Shown here: positions 33,207 through 44,292 of the stretch, in pieces | Numbering within the stretch: position 1 is the first letter of the stretch | Layout of the letters: each line of letters begins with the position of its first letter | DNA from: Sphingomonas soli NBRC 100801 | GTDB taxonomy: Bacteria > Pseudomonadota > Alphaproteobacteria > Sphingomonadales > Sphingomonadaceae | Direction: 5' to 3' | Assembly: GCF_001591025.1 (NCBI RefSeq) | Contig: NZ_BCTZ01000013.1 | Coordinates: 214,471 to 278,470 of the forward strand | Length of the DNA stretch: 64,000 bases | Notes under the pieces: model-generated | What the model was told of the DNA's origin: nothing | What the model saw: only the letters and a program-made list of their open reading frames with translations | Database searches by the model: none | Made by a program: the position numbers and the translations under genes

Positions 33207-34546
33207 GCGAGCAGGGCCGCGACTGTCTGACGGTAGCGCGCTGCCACGGCGTCCGCCGCGATATGGCGACCGTTCGCTACCATCTGCCGCCCGCCGCGCC
33301 ACACACCGTGCACCGCGCCGTGCCGCGCGGCGAAGATCCATGCGTCTAGCACGCTGTCTCCCGCCATACCGGCAAGAGCTGGATGATCGCTATCCAGCGC
33401 GACGAGATCGGCGGGGCTGCCCACCGTCAGCCCGCCGCCCACGCCCAGCGCCTGCGCGCCACCGGCAAGCGCCGCATCGAAGAGCGTGCGCCCTACCGAT
33501 GCGCCCTCTGCCGCGAGTAGCGCCCGGCGGCGATGCGCCAGCCGCTGGGAATATTCGAGCGCGCGGATTTCACCGGGCGCATCGATCAGAATGTTGGAAT
33601 CGGTGCCGACACCGATCCGCCCGCCGCTCGCCAGATAGCGGATCGCAGGGAAAATCCCGTCGCCCAGATTGGCCTCGGTCACCGGACACAACCCCGCCAC
33701 CGCCTTGCTCGACGCCAGCCGGTCGCATTCCCGGTCGCTCAGATGCGTCGCATGGATCAGGCACCAGCGAGGATCGACATCGGCATTGTCGAGCAGCCAC
33801 TCCACGGGGCGCGCGCCGCTCCATGCGAGGCACGCCTCGACTTCCTTCACCTGCTCGGCAGCGTGGATGTGGACAGGACCGTCGCCAGCCAGCGGCAGGA
33901 GTGCGGCCAGTTCGTCCGGCGTCACCGCGCGCAGCGAATGCGGTGCGATACCAAGCACGCCGTCCGCCGGAAGCTTCGCGCGGCTTGCTTCGACCAGCCG
34001 CGCAAAGTCTTCCACATCGCTGAGGAACCGCCGCTGCCCCTGCTTCGGCGCGGCGCCACCAAAATCGGAATGGGCATAGAAGACCGGCAGGAGCGTCAGG
34101 CCTATTCCACTCGCCTCCGCAGCCACAACTATCGCGCCCGCCGTCTCCGCCGGATCGCCGTAGCGTCCGCCATCCACGTCATTGTGCAGATAGTGAAACT
34201 CGCCCACGCGGATGAACCCGCTTTCGAGCATTTCGACATAGGCCTGCGCGGTTATCGCGGCGATGTCATCGGGGGTCAGCCGGTCGAGGAAGCGGTACAT
34301 CACTTCGCGCCAGCTCCAGAAATCATCATCGGGCCGCCCGCGCCGCTCCGACAATCCCGCCATGCCGCGTTGAAATCCATGACTATGCACGTTGCAAAGG
34401 CCCGGCAACGCCACGCCGTGCCGTGCATCGCCCGGACGCGGAGGCGCGCCTGGTTCGATCGATGTGATCGCATTGCCCGCGATGCCGATCCGCACGTCGA
34501 GCGCCCAGCCGGTGGTGAGCAGTGCGCTTTCAAACCAGAGATACAT
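33203..34546 (-). CDS. hutF: Formimidoylglutamate deiminase
   Basis: A 447-aa amidohydrolase converting N-formimidoyl-L-glutamate to N-formyl-L-glutamate and ammonia in the five-step histidine pathway. The start ATG 34546 has AGGAGG eight bases upstream. Zinc-site motifs: NVHSHGFQRGMAGL, HIHAAEQVKEVEACL, LIHATHLSD and GVGTDSNI. The presence of hutG downstream confirms this route rather than direct hydrolysis to formamide. It is divergent from hutI, sharing the operator region. Confidence 0.94.
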   Translation of the reverse strand: MYLWFESALLTTGWALDVRIGIAGNAITSIEPGAPPRPGDARHGVALPGLCNVHSHGFQRGMAGLSERRGRPDDDFWSWREVMYRFLDRLTPDDIAAITAQAYVEMLESGFIRVGEFHYLHNDVDGGRYGDPAETAGAIVVAAEASGIGLTLLPVFYAHSDFGGAAPKQGQRRFLSDVEDFARLVEASRAKLPADGVLGIAPHSLRAVTPDELAALLPLAGDGPVHIHAAEQVKEVEACLAWSGARPVEWLLDNADVDPRWCLIHATHLSDRECDRLASSKAVAGLCPVTEANLGDGIFPAIRYLASGGRIGVGTDSNILIDAPGEIRALEYSQRLAHRRRALLAAEGASVGRTLFDAALAGGAQALGVGGGLTVGSPADLVALDSDHPALAGMAGDSVLDAWIFAARHGAVHGVWRGGRQMVANGRHIAADAVAARYRQTVAALLA

Positions 34547-34564
34547 CAACTGGGCCTCCTGAAT

Positions 34565-34582
34565 ATTATGTCTAGACATAAT
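34565..34582. promoter_or_regulatory. Perfect 18-bp palindrome, probable HutC operator
   Basis: ATTATGTCTAGACATAAT is a perfect palindrome in the 61-base gap between divergent hutF and hutI. It matches the A-T-G-T..A-C-A-T pattern of operators bound by HutC/GntR-type repressors. One site at this position could shut both promoters. Confidence 0.8.
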
Positions 34583-34607
34583 CCAGAGGCCCGCGCAACA
34601 TCGCGCC

Positions 34608-35795
34608 ATGGACCGGCTATGGACCAATGCGCGACTCGCGACGATGGCGGGCGACGATCTGGGCGTGATCGAGGATGGCGCGATCGCATGCCGCGACGGC
34701 CGCCTGGTCTATGCCGGGCCACGCGCCGACGCGCCCAAGGCGGCAGAGACCATCGATTGCAGCGGTCGCTGGATCACGCCGGGCCTGATCGATTGTCACA
34801 CCCACCTGGTGCACGCGGGCAATCGCGCGAACGAATGGGCGATGCGTCTGGAAGGCGTATCCTATGAGGAGATTGCACGCGCGGGCGGTGGCATTCTTTC
34901 AACGATGCACGCCACGCGCGACGCGAGCGAGGCAGAACTGGTCGAAAGCGCCCTCCCCAGGCTCGATGCGCTGCTTGCCGAGGGTGTCACGACAATCGAG
35001 ATCAAATCCGGCTATGGGCTGCGCGTCGAGGACGAGCTCAAGATGCTCCGCGCCGCCCGTGTGCTGGGCACAGTGCGCGACGTCCGCGTCTCGCCCACCC
35101 TGCTCGGCGCACATGCCTTGCCCCCAGAATATGTCGGCCGCGCCGACGCCTATGTCGATCTGGTGTGCGAAGAGATGATCCCCGCCGCAATCGGCCTGGC
35201 CGACGCGGTGGACGCGTTCTGCGAAGGGATCGGCTTCACCCCCGAACAATCCGGACTCGTGCTTGCCGCAGCGCGCGAGGCAGGCTTCGCGGTGAAGCTC
35301 CACGCCGAGCAACTCTCAGCGCTGGGCGGCGCAAGTCTTGCCGCCAGTCATGGCGCGCTATCCGCCGATCATCTGGAACATGCGACCGAAACCGATGCCC
35401 GCGCGATGGCCGAAGCAGGCACGGTCGCAGTGCTGCTGCCGGGCGCATATTATTTCATGCGCGAGACGCATCTGCCGCCAGTCGACCTGTTGCGCACACA
35501 CGGCGTGCCCATCGCGCTCGCGACCGACTGCAATCCGGGCACCTCGCCGACCACCTCGCTGCTGCTGATGCTCAACATGGGCGCGACGCTGTTCCGCCTG
35601 ACCGTGACCGAGGCGCTACGCGGCGTCACCGTGCATGCCGCCCGCGCGCTCGGCCTTTCCCAAGAAGTTGGCACGATCGAGCCCGACAAGGCATGCGACC
35701 TTGCGATCTGGAACATCGCTGACCCCGCCGAGCTGGTCTATCGCATCGGCGCCAATCCCCTGCACTCCCGCGTCAAGGATGGCCGATGCTGCTGA
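34608..35795 (+). CDS. hutI: Imidazolonepropionase
   Basis: A 395-aa amidohydrolase that opens 4-imidazolone-5-propionate to N-formimidoyl-L-glutamate. It shows [15 protein letters not shown] (zinc His-x-His), [31 protein letters not shown] and [11 protein letters not shown] with the metal-binding Asp. Its end overlaps the hutH start by ten bases. Third step of histidine degradation; cytoplasmic. Confidence 0.96.
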   Translation: MDRLWTNARLATMAGDDLGVIEDGAIACRDGRLVYAGPRADAPKAAETIDCSGRWITPGLIDCHTHLVHAGNRANEWAMRLEGVSYEEIARAGGGILSTMHATRDASEAELVESALPRLDALLAEGVTTIEIKSGYGLRVEDELKMLRAARVLGTVRDVRVSPTLLGAHALPPEYVGRADAYVDLVCEEMIPAAIGLADAVDAFCEGIGFTPEQSGLVLAAAREAGFAVKLHAEQLSALGGASLAASHGALSADHLEHATETDARAMAEAGTVAVLLPGAYYFMRETHLPPVDLLRTHGVPIALATDCNPGTSPTTSLLLMLNMGATLFRLTVTEALRGVTVHAARALGLSQEVGTIEPDKACDLAIWNIADPAELVYRIGANPLHSRVKDGRCC

Positions 35796-37300
35796 CTCCC
35801 GGTGCCGTTTCCTATGCGGGCTGGCGCGCAATCTATCGCGGGGGGCCAGTGACGCTCGATCCCGCCGCGCGCCCCGCCATCGCCGAAAGCGCAGCCTCCG
35901 TTGCCCGTATCCTGTCACGCGGTGAGCCGGTCTATGGGATCAACACCGGCTTCGGGAAACTCGCCAGCGTACGGATCGAAAGCGAAGATCTCGCCACGCT
36001 CCAGCGCAACATCGTGCTGAGCCATGCGGCGGGCGTGGGCGAGCCGATGCCAATCCCCATCGCACGGCTGATGATGGCGCTGAAGCTTGCCAGCCTTGCG
36101 CGCGGCAATTCGGGCGTCGCTCCCGCCACGGTCGATCTGCTCGAAGCGATGCTGACCAAGGGGTTGGTGCCCGTCGTCCCGGCGCAAGGCTCGGTCGGCG
36201 CATCGGGCGATCTCGCGCCGCTCGCGCACATGACCGCGGCGATGATCGGCGTGGGCGAGATCTTCGTCGATGGCACGCGCCTTCCCGCCGCACAGGCGCT
36301 TGCGGCGGCGGACCTCACGCCACTCACACTTGGCCCAAAGGAAGGCCTTGCCCTTCTGAACGGCACGCAATTTTCGACTGCCTATTCGCTGGCCGGGCTG
36401 TTCGAGGCCGAACGCCTTTACCGCGCCGCGCTGATCACCGGCGTGCTCTCCACCGAGGCCGCCAAAGGCTCCGACACCCCTTTCGACCACCGCATCCATG
36501 CGCTGCGCGGCCACGCCGGGCAGATCGAAACCGCCGATGCGCTGCGCGGCCTGATGCTGGGCTCCGCGATCCGCGCCTCGCATGCGATCGACGATCTGCG
36601 CGTGCAGGACCCCTATTGCCTGCGCTGTCAGCCGCAGGTGATGGGCGCGGTGCTGACGCTGCTCAGGCAGGCGGGCGACACGCTGGTCACCGAAGCCAAT
36701 GGCGTGTCTGACAATCCACTTATCTTCTCCAATACCGATGAGGCTCTGTCAGGCGGCAATTTCCACGCCGAGCCTGTCGCCTTTGCCGCCGACATGATCG
36801 CGCTGGCCTTGTGCGAGATCGGCAGCCTTTCCGAGCGTCGGATTGCGATGCTGGTCGATCCCGCGCTTTCGGGCCTCCCTGCGTTCCTGACCCCGCAACC
36901 GGGGCTCAATTCGGGGTTCATGATCCCCCAGGTTACCGCCGCCGCGCTCGTTTCGGAAAACAAGCAGCGCGCCTATCCGGCGAGCGTCGATTCGATCCCG
37001 ACTTCCGCGAACCAGGAGGATCATGTGTCGATGGCCGCGCACGGGGCGCGGCGCTTGATCGGCATGGCGGAAAACGTCGACCACATTCTGGCGATCGAGT
37101 TGCTGGCTGGCGCACAAGGTTGTGATTTCCACGCGCCACTCGCGTCCAGCACCGCGATCGAAAAGGTGCGGGCGATGCTTCGCGCACAGGTGCCGACGCT
37201 CGATCACGATCGCCACATGGCACCCGACATGGCGGCGGCGGCAACGTTGATCCGCGATCCGGGGTTCCTCACCGGCGATCTTCCGGGGATTGCGGCGTGA
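35786..37300 (+). CDS. hutH: Histidine ammonia-lyase
   Basis: A 504-aa enzyme producing urocanate and ammonia from L-histidine, first step of the pathway. The Ala-Ser-Gly tripeptide that forms the MIO cofactor is in [13 protein letters not shown]; other family segments are [18 protein letters not shown] and [12 protein letters not shown]. The ATG at 35786 lies inside the end of hutI and the stop overlaps the hutG GTG start, so the four genes hutI-H-G-U are tightly coupled. Confidence 0.97.
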   Translation: MLLTPGAVSYAGWRAIYRGGPVTLDPAARPAIAESAASVARILSRGEPVYGINTGFGKLASVRIESEDLATLQRNIVLSHAAGVGEPMPIPIARLMMALKLASLARGNSGVAPATVDLLEAMLTKGLVPVVPAQGSVGASGDLAPLAHMTAAMIGVGEIFVDGTRLPAAQALAAADLTPLTLGPKEGLALLNGTQFSTAYSLAGLFEAERLYRAALITGVLSTEAAKGSDTPFDHRIHALRGHAGQIETADALRGLMLGSAIRASHAIDDLRVQDPYCLRCQPQVMGAVLTLLRQAGDTLVTEANGVSDNPLIFSNTDEALSGGNFHAEPVAFAADMIALALCEIGSLSERRIAMLVDPALSGLPAFLTPQPGLNSGFMIPQVTAAALVSENKQRAYPASVDSIPTSANQEDHVSMAAHGARRLIGMAENVDHILAIELLAGAQGCDFHAPLASSTAIEKVRAMLRAQVPTLDHDRHMAPDMAAAATLIRDPGFLTGDLPGIAA

Positions 37301-38088
37301 ACTGGCTCCACGTCGAGCGCAGCGACAGTCCGCTGATCCTCGCTTTCCCCCATGGCGGCACCGATCTCGCTGGCTTTGAAGCCGCGTTCCGATCGCGCTG
37401 GTGGGCGATCCGCGATGCCGATTGGCACATCCGGGCGCTCTACGAAGGATTGGCCGACGCGACCTTCATTTGGACCGATATTTCACGCAGCGTGATCGAC
37501 TGCAATCGCGATCCCTCCGGCCAGTCGCTCTATCCCGGCCAGACCACCACCGGCCTCTGCCCCACCGAAACCTTCGATGGTGAATCCCTATATCGCGCAA
37601 GCTATGAACCCGATCTGGCCGAACGCATGCCGTGGTTCACGCCCTATCATGCTGCCATAAAGGCCGAGATCGCGCGCCTGCGAGAGAATCACCCTATGGT
37701 GGTGCTCTATGATTGCCACTCGATCCGCAGCCGAGTGCCGCGGCTGTTCGATGGCGAATTGCGCGAACTCAATATCGGCACCGATATGGGCAGGACCTGC
37801 GACCTTGCGCTGAGCGACGCCGTGGTCGCCGCCAGCGCATCGCGCAGCCATGTCCTCAACGGCCGCTTCCGGGGCGGCTGGACCACGCGCCATTACGGCC
37901 GCCCCGAAGGCGGCGTCCACGCGATCCAGATGGAGATCGCGATGCGCGCCTATCTCGACGAGCCCGGGGGCGTGCCGGACGAGACCAACTGGCCGCCGAT
38001 CTGGAACCCCGATCGCGCCGCCCCGCTCCGCGCCCATCTGGAACAGATCCTCGCCGCCGCAACGGCCTTTGCGAAAGCACCCGCATGA
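37297..38088 (+). CDS. hutG: N-formylglutamate deformylase
   Basis: A 263-aa enzyme releasing formate and L-glutamate from N-formylglutamate, the last step of the HutF route. GTG start at 37297 overlapping the hutH stop. Motifs: [66 protein letters not shown]. It belongs to the N-formylglutamate amidohydrolase family. The formate produced links this operon to the C1 genes downstream. Confidence 0.95.
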   Translation: MNWLHVERSDSPLILAFPHGGTDLAGFEAAFRSRWWAIRDADWHIRALYEGLADATFIWTDISRSVIDCNRDPSGQSLYPGQTTTGLCPTETFDGESLYRASYEPDLAERMPWFTPYHAAIKAEIARLRENHPMVVLYDCHSIRSRVPRLFDGELRELNIGTDMGRTCDLALSDAVVAASASRSHVLNGRFRGGWTTRHYGRPEGGVHAIQMEIAMRAYLDEPGGVPDETNWPPIWNPDRAAPLRAHLEQILAAATAFAKAPA

Positions 38089-39743
38089 CCCGCATCGACA
38101 ATGCCCGCCACATCCAGGCCACGACCGGCAACGAACTGACCGCGAAAAGCTGGCTCACCGAAGCCCCAATGCGGATGCTGATGAACAACCTCGACCCGCG
38201 CGTCGCGGAAAACCCCGCTGAGCTGGTCGTTTATGGCGGAATCGGGCGGGCAGCGCGCGATTGGGAGAGCTATGACCGGATCGTCGATACGCTCAAAAGG
38301 CTCGGCGATGACGAGACCTTGCTGATCCAGTCGGGAAAGCCCGTCGGCGTTTTCCGCACGCACAAAAATGCGCCGCGCGTACTGCTCGCCAATTCGAACC
38401 TCGTGCCCAAATGGTCGACCTGGGAGCATTTCCACGAACTCGACCGCAAGGGGCTGGCCATGTACGGCCAGATGACCGCCGGCAGCTGGATCTATATCGG
38501 CAGTCAGGGGATCGTGCAGGGCACCTATGAGACGTTCGTCGAGGCCGGTCGCCAGCATTATGGCGGCAGCCTTGCGGGACGCTGGATCCTCACCGCAGGG
38601 CTGGGCGGGATGGGCGGCGCGCAGCCGCTGGCAGCGACGATGGCGGGAGCCTCGTGCCTCGCGGTCGAATGCCAGCCGAGCCGGATCGAGATGCGGCTGG
38701 AGACGGGCTATCTGGATCGCGCGACGGATAATCTCGACGAGGCGTTGCAAATCGTCACTAACGCCACCGCGCCCGTTTCGGTGGGCCTGCTCGGCAATGC
38801 TGCCGACATCTATCCCGAACTTGTCCGGCGCGGCGTTCGCCCCGATCTGGTGACCGATCAGACATCGGCGCACGATCCGATCAATGGCTATCTGCCGCAG
38901 GGATGGACGCTCGAGCGCTGGTTCGCCGAGCGCGAAAGCGCTCCCGAAGCCGTGGCGAAAGCCGCCAAGGCATCGATGGCGGTCCATGTCCGCGCGATGC
39001 TCGATTTCCACGCAGCGGGCGTGCCCACGGTGGATTACGGCAACAACATCCGGCAGGTCGCCTGTGACGAAGGCGTGGCAGATGCCTTCGCCTTTCCCGG
39101 CTTCGTCCCCGCCTATATCCGACCGCTCTTCTGCCGGGGCGTCGGCCCGTTCCGCTGGGTCGCGCTCTCGGGCGATCCGGAAGACATCTACAGGACCGAT
39201 GCGAAGGTGAAGGAGCTGCTGCCCGACGATGCGCATCTCCATCGCTGGCTCGATATGGCGCGCGAGCGCATCCATTTTCAGGGGCTGCCTGCCCGCATCT
39301 GCTGGGTGGGCCTGGGCGACCGGCACCGTCTCGGCATGGCGTTCAACGAAATGGTCGCATCGGGTGAGCTCAAGGCGCCGATCGTGATCGGCCGCGATCA
39401 TCTCGACAGCGGATCGGTCGCCAGCCCCAATCGCGAGACCGAAGCGATGCTGGACGGATCGGACGCGGTCTCGGACTGGCCCTTGCTCAACGCCCTGCTC
39501 AACACCGCCAGCGGCGCGACCTGGGTCTCGCTCCACCATGGCGGCGGCGTCGGCATGGGCTATTCGCAGCATTCGGGCATGGTGATCGTCGCCGATGGCA
39601 CCCCAGAGGCGGCGGCGCGGCTGGAGCGGGTGCTGTGGAACGATCCCGCCACCGGGGTGATGCGCCACGCCGATGCAGGCTACCCGCAGGCCATCGACGC
39701 CGCGCGGCGCGCGGGCCTCGACCTACCCGGCATCACAGGCTAG
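38085..39743 (+). CDS. hutU: Urocanate hydratase
   Basis: A 552-aa NAD-dependent enzyme turning urocanate into imidazolonepropionate. The start ATG 38085 overlaps the hutG stop (ATGA). Typical segments are [67 protein letters not shown], and [18 protein letters not shown]. Length and sequence are normal for HutU. Last gene of the plus-strand hut arm; a hairpin follows five bases after its stop. Confidence 0.97.
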   Translation: MTRIDNARHIQATTGNELTAKSWLTEAPMRMLMNNLDPRVAENPAELVVYGGIGRAARDWESYDRIVDTLKRLGDDETLLIQSGKPVGVFRTHKNAPRVLLANSNLVPKWSTWEHFHELDRKGLAMYGQMTAGSWIYIGSQGIVQGTYETFVEAGRQHYGGSLAGRWILTAGLGGMGGAQPLAATMAGASCLAVECQPSRIEMRLETGYLDRATDNLDEALQIVTNATAPVSVGLLGNAADIYPELVRRGVRPDLVTDQTSAHDPINGYLPQGWTLERWFAERESAPEAVAKAAKASMAVHVRAMLDFHAAGVPTVDYGNNIRQVACDEGVADAFAFPGFVPAYIRPLFCRGVGPFRWVALSGDPEDIYRTDAKVKELLPDDAHLHRWLDMARERIHFQGLPARICWVGLGDRHRLGMAFNEMVASGELKAPIVIGRDHLDSGSVASPNRETEAMLDGSDAVSDWPLLNALLNTASGATWVSLHHGGGVGMGYSQHSGMVIVADGTPEAAARLERVLWNDPATGVMRHADAGYPQAIDAARRAGLDLPGITG

Positions 39744-39747
39744 TCGA

Positions 39748-39770
39748 ACTCCCGAATCCAGTTCGGGAGT
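39748..39770 (+). promoter_or_regulatory. 9-bp perfect hairpin over the adhC ribosome site
   Basis: ACTCCCGAA (39748-39756), loop TCCAG, TTCGGGAGT (39762-39770) pair perfectly. No T-run follows, and the descending arm contains GGGAG, the only plausible ribosome site for the ATG at 39777. The hairpin could hide that site in a transcript that reads through from hutU, or act as weak terminator or operator. Confidence 0.55.
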
Positions 39771-39776
39771 ATAACA

Positions 39777-40889
39777 ATGAAGACCCGCGCCGCGGTCGCG
39801 TTCGAAGCGAAGAAGCCACTCGAAATCGTCGAGCTCGATCTCGAAGGCCCCAAGGCCGGCGAAGTGCTGGTCGAGATCATGGCGACAGGCATCTGCCACA
39901 CCGATGCTTATACGCTCGACGGTTTCGACAGCGAAGGCATCTTCCCCAGCGTGCTGGGCCATGAAGGCGCAGGCGTGGTGCGCGAAGTGGGCGCAGGCGT
40001 GACCAGCGTAAAGCCGGGCGACCATGTGATCCCGCTCTACACGCCGGAATGCCGCCAGTGTAAGTCGTGCCTGAGCGGCAAGACCAACCTGTGCACCGCG
40101 ATCCGCGCGACGCAGGGCAAGGGCCTGATGCCCGATGGCACCACGCGCTTCAGCTATAAGGGCCAGCCCATCTACCATTATATGGGCTGCTCGACCTTCT
40201 CGAACTTCACCGTGCTGCCCGAAATCGCGGTCGCGAAAATCCGCGAAGACGCGCCGTTCCAGTCGAGCTGCTATATCGGCTGCGGCGTCACCACCGGCGT
40301 TGGCGCCGTGATCAACACGGCCAAGGTGCAGGTGGGCGACAATGTCGTCGTCTTCGGTCTGGGCGGCATCGGCCTCAACGTCATTCAGGGCGCACGCCTT
40401 GCTGGCGCGAACAAGATTATCGGCGTCGATATCAACCCCGATCGCGAGGAATGGGGCCGCCGCTTCGGCATGACCGAGTTCCTGAACTCGAAGGGCATGA
40501 GCCGCGAAGACGTGGTCGCAACGATCGTCGCGATGACCGATGGTGGTGCTGACTATACCTTCGACGCGACGGGCAATACCGAAGTGATGCGCATCGCGCT
40601 AGAGGCCTGCCACCGCGGCTGGGGCACCAGCATCATCATCGGCGTGGCGGAAGCAGGCAAGGAAATCAGCACCCGCCCGTTCCAGTTGGTCACCGGCCGC
40701 AACTGGCGCGGCACCGCCTTTGGCGGGGCGAAGGGCCGCACCGACGTGCCGAAGATCGTCGACATGTACATGGCCGGCAAGATCGAGATCGATCCGATGA
40801 TCACCCATGTCATGGGACTGGAAGACATCAACAAGGGCTTCGACCTGATGCATGCCGGTGAGAGCATCCGCAGCGTCGTCGTCTATTAA
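39777..40889 (+). CDS. frmA: S-(hydroxymethyl)glutathione dehydrogenase / class III alcohol dehydrogenase
   Basis: A 370-aa zinc enzyme oxidising S-hydroxymethylglutathione (from formaldehyde) to S-formylglutathione with NAD. Catalytic zinc: Cys in [10 protein letters not shown] and His in GHEGAGVV; structural zinc: four Cys in [17 protein letters not shown]. The NAD site is [15 protein letters not shown]. Also named adhC; it may also reduce S-nitrosoglutathione. It heads a C1 module with purU and fghA just after the hut operon. Confidence 0.96.
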   Translation: MKTRAAVAFEAKKPLEIVELDLEGPKAGEVLVEIMATGICHTDAYTLDGFDSEGIFPSVLGHEGAGVVREVGAGVTSVKPGDHVIPLYTPECRQCKSCLSGKTNLCTAIRATQGKGLMPDGTTRFSYKGQPIYHYMGCSTFSNFTVLPEIAVAKIREDAPFQSSCYIGCGVTTGVGAVINTAKVQVGDNVVVFGLGGIGLNVIQGARLAGANKIIGVDINPDREEWGRRFGMTEFLNSKGMSREDVVATIVAMTDGGADYTFDATGNTEVMRIALEACHRGWGTSIIIGVAEAGKEISTRPFQLVTGRNWRGTAFGGAKGRTDVPKIVDMYMAGKIEIDPMITHVMGLEDINKGFDLMHAGESIRSVVVY

Positions 40890-40899
40890 GGAGAGAACG

Positions 40900-41286
40900 A
40901 TGTTCACGCATATCATGATCGGCGCGAACGATCCTGCCCGCAGCAAGACCTTTTACGATGCAGCCCTCGGCGCGCTGGGCATCGCAGCGGGCTTCGCGGC
41001 GGGAGACCGGGTTTTCTATCGTGGGCCCAATGGCGGCGCGCTCGGCGTGGGCAAGCCAGCTAACGGTGAATCCGCGACCTTCGCCAATGGGGGGACGATC
41101 GGCTTTCAGGCAAAGACGACTGCTGAGGTCGATGCCTTCCACGCCGCCGGTTGCGCCAATGGCGGCACCTGCGAAGGTGCACCGGGCGTGCGCGAGAACG
41201 CGCCGGGCAAGGCCTATGGCGCCTATCTGCGCGACCCCGACGGCAACAAGATCTGCGCCTTCGCGCCCAATCCAAACGCCGGATGA
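40900..41286 (+). CDS. VOC/glyoxalase-fold protein
   Basis: A 128-aa protein from ATG 40900 behind AAGGAGAG. MFTHIMIGANDPARSKTFYD and AYGAYLRDPDGNKICAF are the N- and C-terminal beta-alpha-beta modules of the vicinal-oxygen-chelate superfamily, with metal-ligand candidates His4 and the Glu/Asp region near the end. Such small proteins recur between frmA and fghA in alphaproteobacteria; whether it acts on a glutathione adduct is unknown. It overlaps purU by ATGA. Confidence 0.85.
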   Translation: MFTHIMIGANDPARSKTFYDAALGALGIAAGFAAGDRVFYRGPNGGALGVGKPANGESATFANGGTIGFQAKTTAEVDAFHAAGCANGGTCEGAPGVRENAPGKAYGAYLRDPDGNKICAFAPNPNAG

Positions 41287-42131
41287 GCGCGCCTGCCTGG
41301 ATCCTGACGCTCGATTGCGTTGACCGCCCCGGCATCGTCGCAGCGGTCAGCGGCTTTCTGGCCGAACGCGACGGCTTCATCCTCGACAGCCAGCAATATG
41401 CCGATCTGGATGCCGGGCGCTTCTTCATGCGCGTCGAGTTCAAATCGGCAGGTGCGCCGCTCGATACCGAATCGCTCCGCACGGCCTTCGCGCCGGTCGC
41501 GGAGAGTCTCTCGCTCAACTGGCAGCTTACCGACGCCGCCGAACTGCCGCGCGTGCTGATCGCGGTATCGAAGGGTTCGCACTGCCTGAACGATCTGCTG
41601 CATCGCTGGCAGACCGGATCGCTGGGCGTCGAGATCGTCGGCGTGGTTTCGAACCATGACACGCTGCGCGGGCTGACCGAATGGCATGGCCTGCCCTTCG
41701 TCCTGCTGCCCGAAGGCAAGGAGCCACGCGAAGCGGCGATGCTTGCCGAGTTCGAGCGGCTGGGGGCCGATTATCTCGTGCTGGCGCGCTATATGCAGAT
41801 CCTGTCGAGCGAGCTGGCCGATCGGCTGGCCGGGCGCTGCATCAATATCCATCACAGCTTCCTGCCCAGCTTCAAGGGCGCCCGGCCCTATCACCGCGCG
41901 CATGATCGCGGCGTGAAGCTGATCGGCGCGACGGCGCATTTCGTCACCAGCGATCTCGACGAAGGCCCGATCATCGAGCAGGCGGTAGAGCGCATCGATC
42001 ACCGTGCCCCGGTGGACGAGATGATCCGCATCGGCCGCGATATCGAGGCACAGGTTCTGGCGCGCGCGGTGCGCTGGGTAGGCGCACGACGCGTGTTCCT
42101 GAACGGCATCCGCACCATCGTATTCCGCTGA
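41283..42131 (+). CDS. purU: Formyltetrahydrofolate deformylase
   Basis: A 282-aa enzyme hydrolysing 10-formyl-THF to formate and THF. The N-terminal ACT domain (WILTLDCVDRPGIVAAVSGF) precedes a formyltransferase-like domain with VVSNHD, LARYMQILSSELADRLAGR, NIHHSFLPSFKGARPYHRAH and GATAHFVTSDLDEGPIIEQ, which contains the catalytic Asn/His/Asp. Its place in a formaldehyde operon fits recycling of folate-bound C1 units. ATGA overlap with the VOC gene. Confidence 0.94.
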   Translation: MSAPAWILTLDCVDRPGIVAAVSGFLAERDGFILDSQQYADLDAGRFFMRVEFKSAGAPLDTESLRTAFAPVAESLSLNWQLTDAAELPRVLIAVSKGSHCLNDLLHRWQTGSLGVEIVGVVSNHDTLRGLTEWHGLPFVLLPEGKEPREAAMLAEFERLGADYLVLARYMQILSSELADRLAGRCINIHHSFLPSFKGARPYHRAHDRGVKLIGATAHFVTSDLDEGPIIEQAVERIDHRAPVDEMIRIGRDIEAQVLARAVRWVGARRVFLNGIRTIVFR

Positions 42132-42142
42132 CGAGGACAGGC

Positions 42143-42976
42143 ATGGAAACCGTTTCGACCAACCGCTCGCATGGCGGCACGCAGGGCGTGTACAAGCACA
42201 GCTCCTCTGCCACCGGCACCGACATGACCTTTTCGGCCTATGTCCCGCCGCATGCCGAAGGCGCAAAGCTGCCGGTGCTCTGGTTCCTTTCAGGCCTCAC
42301 CTGCACGCATGCCAATGTCACCGAAAAGGGCGAGTATCGCGCGGCCTGCGCCGAGCATGGCGTGATCCTGATCGCGCCCGACACCTCACCGCGCGGCGAG
42401 GGCGTACCCTATGACGAAGCCTATGATTTCGGCCAGGGCGCGGGCTTCTATCTCGACGCGACCGAGCAGCCCTGGGCGCAACATTTCCGCATGCGCAGCT
42501 ATATCGAACAGGAACTGCCCGCGCTGATCGGAGCGAACTTCGCAGCGGATATGACGCGGCAGGGCATTACCGGCCACTCGATGGGCGGTCATGGCGCGCT
42601 GACCATCGGCTTGCGCAATCCGGGCCGTTTCAGGAGCGTCTCAGCCTTCTCCCCGATCGTCGCACCCAGCCAAGTGCCCTGGGGCGAGAAGGCGCTTGCC
42701 GGCTATCTCGGCGCGGATCGCGCTGCGTGGCGCGAGCATGACGCGGTGGCGCTGATCGAAGATGGCGCGCGCCTGCCTGAATTGCTGGTCGATACCGGGT
42801 CCGCCGATCCGTTCCTTGAAAAGGAGCTCCGCCCCGAATTGCTCGAGGCCGCATGTCGAGACGCGGGCATTGCTCTCACCCAGCGCATCCAGCCGGGCTA
42901 TGATCACAGCTATTATTTCGTCTCCACCTTCCTCGGCGAACATGTCGCCTGGCACGCAGAGCGGTTGAAAGCATGA
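42143..42976 (+). CDS. fghA: S-formylglutathione hydrolase
   Basis: A 277-aa alpha/beta hydrolase (esterase D family) releasing formate and glutathione from S-formylglutathione, second step of glutathione-dependent formaldehyde oxidation. It shows [33 protein letters not shown], the nucleophile Ser in [12 protein letters not shown], Asp in [12 protein letters not shown] and His in [16 protein letters not shown] before ATG 42143. It overlaps the following reductase by ATGA. Confidence 0.96.
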   Translation: METVSTNRSHGGTQGVYKHSSSATGTDMTFSAYVPPHAEGAKLPVLWFLSGLTCTHANVTEKGEYRAACAEHGVILIAPDTSPRGEGVPYDEAYDFGQGAGFYLDATEQPWAQHFRMRSYIEQELPALIGANFAADMTRQGITGHSMGGHGALTIGLRNPGRFRSVSAFSPIVAPSQVPWGEKALAGYLGADRAAWREHDAVALIEDGARLPELLVDTGSADPFLEKELRPELLEAACRDAGIALTQRIQPGYDHSYYFVSTFLGEHVAWHAERLKA

Positions 42977-44196
42977 GCCATTTCGATGTCCTGATCGTTG
43001 GTGCCGGCCATAGCGGCGCACAGGCCACGATCGCGCTGCGCCAGAACAAGTTCGAAGGCAGCGTGGCGATGATCGGCGACGAGCCGGAACTGCCCTATGA
43101 GCGCCCCCCGCTTTCCAAGGAATATCTGTCGGGCGACAAGCCCTTTGAACGCCTGCTGATCCGCCCCGCCACCTTCTGGGAAGAGCGCGACGTGACGATG
43201 CTGGGCGGACGCACGATCGTCGCGGTCGATCCCGGCGCGCACATGGTTCGCACCGCTGATGGCGAGACCTTCAGTTATGGCACGCTGATCTGGGCGACGG
43301 GCGGCAAACCGCGGCGGATCGCGTGCGACGGCCATGATCTGCGCGGCATCCACACCGTGCGCACCCGCGCCGATGTCGATGCGATGATGCGAGAGCTGGC
43401 GGATGTCCGCGAGGTCACGGTGATCGGTGGCGGCTATATCGGGCTGGAAGCAGCGGCCGTGCTCGCCAAGCTCGGCAAGCAGGTGACGGTCCTCGAAGCG
43501 CTCGATCGCGTGCTGGCGCGCGTCGCCGGCGAGCCTTTGTCGCGCTTCTTCGAAGCCGAACACCGCGCACATGGCGTGACGGTACGCACCGGCGTGCAGG
43601 TGGAGGCGATTGAGGGCGATGGCAGCGTAAGCGGCGTGCGCCTGGCATCGGGGGAGAACGTGCCCGCCCAGATGGTCATCGTCGGCATCGGCATCATCCC
43701 ATCGGTCGAACCGCTGCTCGCGGCCGGCGCGGAAGGCGGCAACGGCGTGCTGATCGACGGCCAGTGCCGCACCTCGCTTCCCGATATCTATGCGATCGGC
43801 GACTGCGCGCTGCATGCAAACGCCCATGCCGGCGATCGGATGATCCGGCTCGAATCGGTACAGAACGCCAATGATCAGGCGACGACTGCTGCAAAGACGA
43901 TTTGCGGAATCGAGGCCAGCTATGATGCGGTGCCCTGGTTCTGGTCGAACCAATATGATCTGAAGCTCCAGACCGTGGGGATCTCGGCGGGTCACGACCA
44001 GTGCGTGGTTCGCGGGGATCCGGCGACGCGCAGCTTCTCGGTAATATATCTGGCCCAGGGCCGGGTGATCGCGCTCGACTGCGTCAATTCGGTGAAGGAC
44101 TATGTCCAGGGCCGCAAGCTCGTCGTCGAAGGGCTCGCAATCGATCCTGCCGCGCTCGCCGACGCTACCGTCCCGCTGAAGGAGTTGTCAGCATAA
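42973..44196 (+). CDS. FAD-dependent NAD(P)H ferredoxin/rubredoxin reductase-like
   Basis: A 407-aa two-dinucleotide-binding flavoprotein. FAD site [15 protein letters not shown] at the N-terminus, NAD(P) site [20 protein letters not shown] near 155, and the second FAD contact [25 protein letters not shown] near the end is typical of reductases that feed P450s or Rieske oxygenases through a ferredoxin. No ferredoxin or oxygenase gene lies adjacent, so its partner is unclear. Coupled to fghA by ATGA. Confidence 0.9.
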   Translation: MSHFDVLIVGAGHSGAQATIALRQNKFEGSVAMIGDEPELPYERPPLSKEYLSGDKPFERLLIRPATFWEERDVTMLGGRTIVAVDPGAHMVRTADGETFSYGTLIWATGGKPRRIACDGHDLRGIHTVRTRADVDAMMRELADVREVTVIGGGYIGLEAAAVLAKLGKQVTVLEALDRVLARVAGEPLSRFFEAEHRAHGVTVRTGVQVEAIEGDGSVSGVRLASGENVPAQMVIVGIGIIPSVEPLLAAGAEGGNGVLIDGQCRTSLPDIYAIGDCALHANAHAGDRMIRLESVQNANDQATTAAKTICGIEASYDAVPWFWSNQYDLKLQTVGISAGHDQCVVRGDPATRSFSVIYLAQGRVIALDCVNSVKDYVQGRKLVVEGLAIDPAALADATVPLKELSA

Positions 44197-44272
44197 CCTA
44201 ACAAAGTGTCAGGTTGTATTGACAACCCCGTCGCGACTCGGCATGTAAGCCATACCTGACAGATAGTCAGGT
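44196..44272 (+). promoter_or_regulatory. Twin operators around a promoter for the XRE gene
   Basis: Two copies of a 7-5-7 inverted repeat flank a candidate promoter: ACCTAAC-AAAGT-GTCAGGT (44196-44214) and ACCTGAC-AGATA-GTCAGGT (44254-44272, perfect). Between them lie TTGACA (44219-44224) and a weak -10 (CATGTA, 44242-44247) 17 bases on. The XRE gene starts at 44293, so autoregulation by the XRE protein is the simple reading. Confidence 0.65.
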
Positions 44273-44292
44273 AGTGGAGACATGCCGCGATC

